From Candidatus Gastranaerophilales bacterium (GTDB lineage Bacteria; Cyanobacteriota; Vampirovibrionia; Gastranaerophilales; Gastranaerophilaceae), in NCBI GenBank assembly GCA_944325595.1, contig CALVAQ010000004.1:1-64000 (forward strand): 64,000 bases of DNA. The letters run 5' to 3'. The notes beneath the pieces were generated by a model. It was given only the letters and a program-made list of their open reading frames with translations, was not told the DNA's origin and made no database searches. Below, one piece after another: positions 63,060-64,000 of this stretch. The position numbers and the translations under genes are program-made. Every line of letters begins with the position of its first letter. Position 1 is the stretch's first letter.

Positions 63060-64000
63060 ATGATTGAATCAAAATTTCTTGATATAAAAAATGCATTTTA
63101 TGCATTTTTTCAAAAAAAACTGGAAAAACTAACACAAAACAGTTTAATTCTGTCGAAAATAGATGAGATAATTCTGTTTTTTATAAGTCTTATACTTGTA
63201 TCTTCCACTTTTTTTGAAAGTGAAAAAATAGCGGTATTTGCTATTGCAGCAATCCTGCTGACAGTAGTAAAACTTTTTACAAAATCAGGAGCAAAAGTCA
63301 GATTGACCGGCTGGGATGCCGCAATATTTGTTTATTTTGTAATCTGCTTTATCAGTACAATAAACTCTACACTGCTTCCTCAGAGTATTCACGGGTTTTT
63401 AAAGACGGTTATATATATAATTTATTATTATTGTGCAGCAAATTATTTCCAGACAAATCAAAACAAAATAAAATATGTGTTTGTCCTTGTCGGAATTCTG
63501 TGCAGTGCAGAAGCATTGATAGCTTTGTATCAAAATTTTGCAGGAGTTGAACAGATTTCTACCTGGCAGGATTCAAACTACATAAATCCCGAAGATGCAA
63601 TAGCAAGAGCATACGGCACACTAAAACCATACAATCCCAATTTGCTCGGAGGATATCTGCTGGCAGGTATTCCTTATCTTGCAGGTGCGGCGGCAATATT
63701 TCTTGTTAAAAAGAACTATAAACTGTTTATGACAGGCTGTGTGTTGTTTTTGATTTGTTCTCTGGCTGTTTTTGTTACCGGTTCAAGAGGTGCATATCTT
63801 GGACTGGGCGCTATTCTTGCAGGGCTTGTTCTCGTCGGATGGCTTATTTTAAAAACAGATTTTTCGCATCAGGAAAAATTAAAAACACTGTACAAAAAAG
63901 CGGTAACTGCAATGGCAGGATTGATTGTACTTGTCCTTATCGCTGTTCCCAAAATCACAAAAAGGCTGCTGTCAATATTTCTACTCAGGGGGGATTCTTC
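63060..64000 (+). CDS. O-antigen ligase-family membrane protein (3' end outside window)
   Basis: At least 313 residues, open to the window end. After a soluble N-terminus of about 40 residues it has at least seven hydrophobic helices. 'AYGTLKPYNPNLLGGYLLAG' near 180-199 is the loop typical of the O-antigen ligase/polymerase (WaaL/Wzy/IctB) family, followed by 'FVTGSRGAYLGLG'. Such proteins join or polymerise O-antigen chains on lipid carriers. Starts 6 bp after the DUF4330 gene; last visible gene of the LPS-type operon. Confidence 0.82.
   Translation, partial: MIESKFLDIKNAFYAFFQKKLEKLTQNSLILSKIDEIILFFISLILVSSTFFESEKIAVFAIAAILLTVVKLFTKSGAKVRLTGWDAAIFVYFVICFISTINSTLLPQSIHGFLKTVIYIIYYYCAANYFQTNQNKIKYVFVLVGILCSAEALIALYQNFAGVEQISTWQDSNYINPEDAIARAYGTLKPYNPNLLGGYLLAGIPYLAGAAAIFLVKKNYKLFMTGCVLFLICSLAVFVTGSRGAYLGLGAILAGLVLVGWLILKTDFSHQEKLKTLYKKAVTAMAGLIVLVLIAVPKITKRLLSIFLLRGDS

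Overview
The window is a compact, AT-rich, Gram-negative-type bacterial chromosome segment with about 56 protein-coding genes on both strands, three tRNA genes and many intrinsic terminators. Lipopolysaccharide functions (heptose kinase, O-antigen ligase family, WecA/MraY-family transferase), a Skp/OmpH-like periplasmic protein and a cyanobacterial-type DUF4330 protein point to a diderm. With the low GC and several small proteins carrying a short N-terminal 'xxFK[G/A/R]' motif, I infer a non-photosynthetic relative of Cyanobacteria (Vampirovibrionia/Melainabacteria, Gastranaerophilales-like). This placement is inference; no rRNA gene is present to confirm it.

Layout. 1-1650: tRNA-Gln with a duplicated 3' flank, a hypothetical gene and a block of dispersed palindromic repeats. 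2.4-7.5 kb: a five-gene operon nuoJ-K-L-M-N without nuoA-I, whose proteins have lost many residues that make complex I pump protons. 7.5-9.8 kb: a radical-SAM-like protein without its cluster cysteines and small secreted proteins. 9.8-21.7 kb: housekeeping genes (PLP lyase, lysozyme-like protein, uvrA, panD, nadD, yqeK, a three-domain HisA-HisI-HisE fusion, wecA-like, glyA). 21.8-26.3 kb: a double-headed UvrD-type helicase followed by an overlapping AddB-type nuclease. 26.5-36.7 kb: serB, dut, dnaG-rpoD, dnaK and a divergent membrane pyrophosphatase. 36.8-43.3 kb: a 1045-residue lineage-type protein, a CpaE/TadZ-like ATPase, ogt and small proteins. 43.5-56.6 kb: hom-thrC, a DNA methyltransferase, ksgA-ispE, small FK-motif proteins, deoB, ychF and a MalQ-like glucanotransferase. 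56.8-60 kb: an accessory patch with tRNA-Leu and tRNA-Ala, both with duplicated gene edges, a LysM gene with a decayed tail, a structured inverted-repeat element and a transglutaminase-like cysteine hydrolase. 60-64 kb: an RNase H-like DUF429-type protein, heptose kinase, DUF4330 protein and an O-antigen ligase gene cut by the window end.

The most unusual signals are the intact but proton-channel-degenerate Nuo module, the cysteine-less radical SAM protein, the shared N-terminal FK motif on otherwise unrelated proteins (including a MalQ enzyme), the fused dead-plus-live helicase with a separate nuclease, and the repeated duplication of tRNA gene ends. No CRISPR array, integrase, transposase or complete prophage was found.
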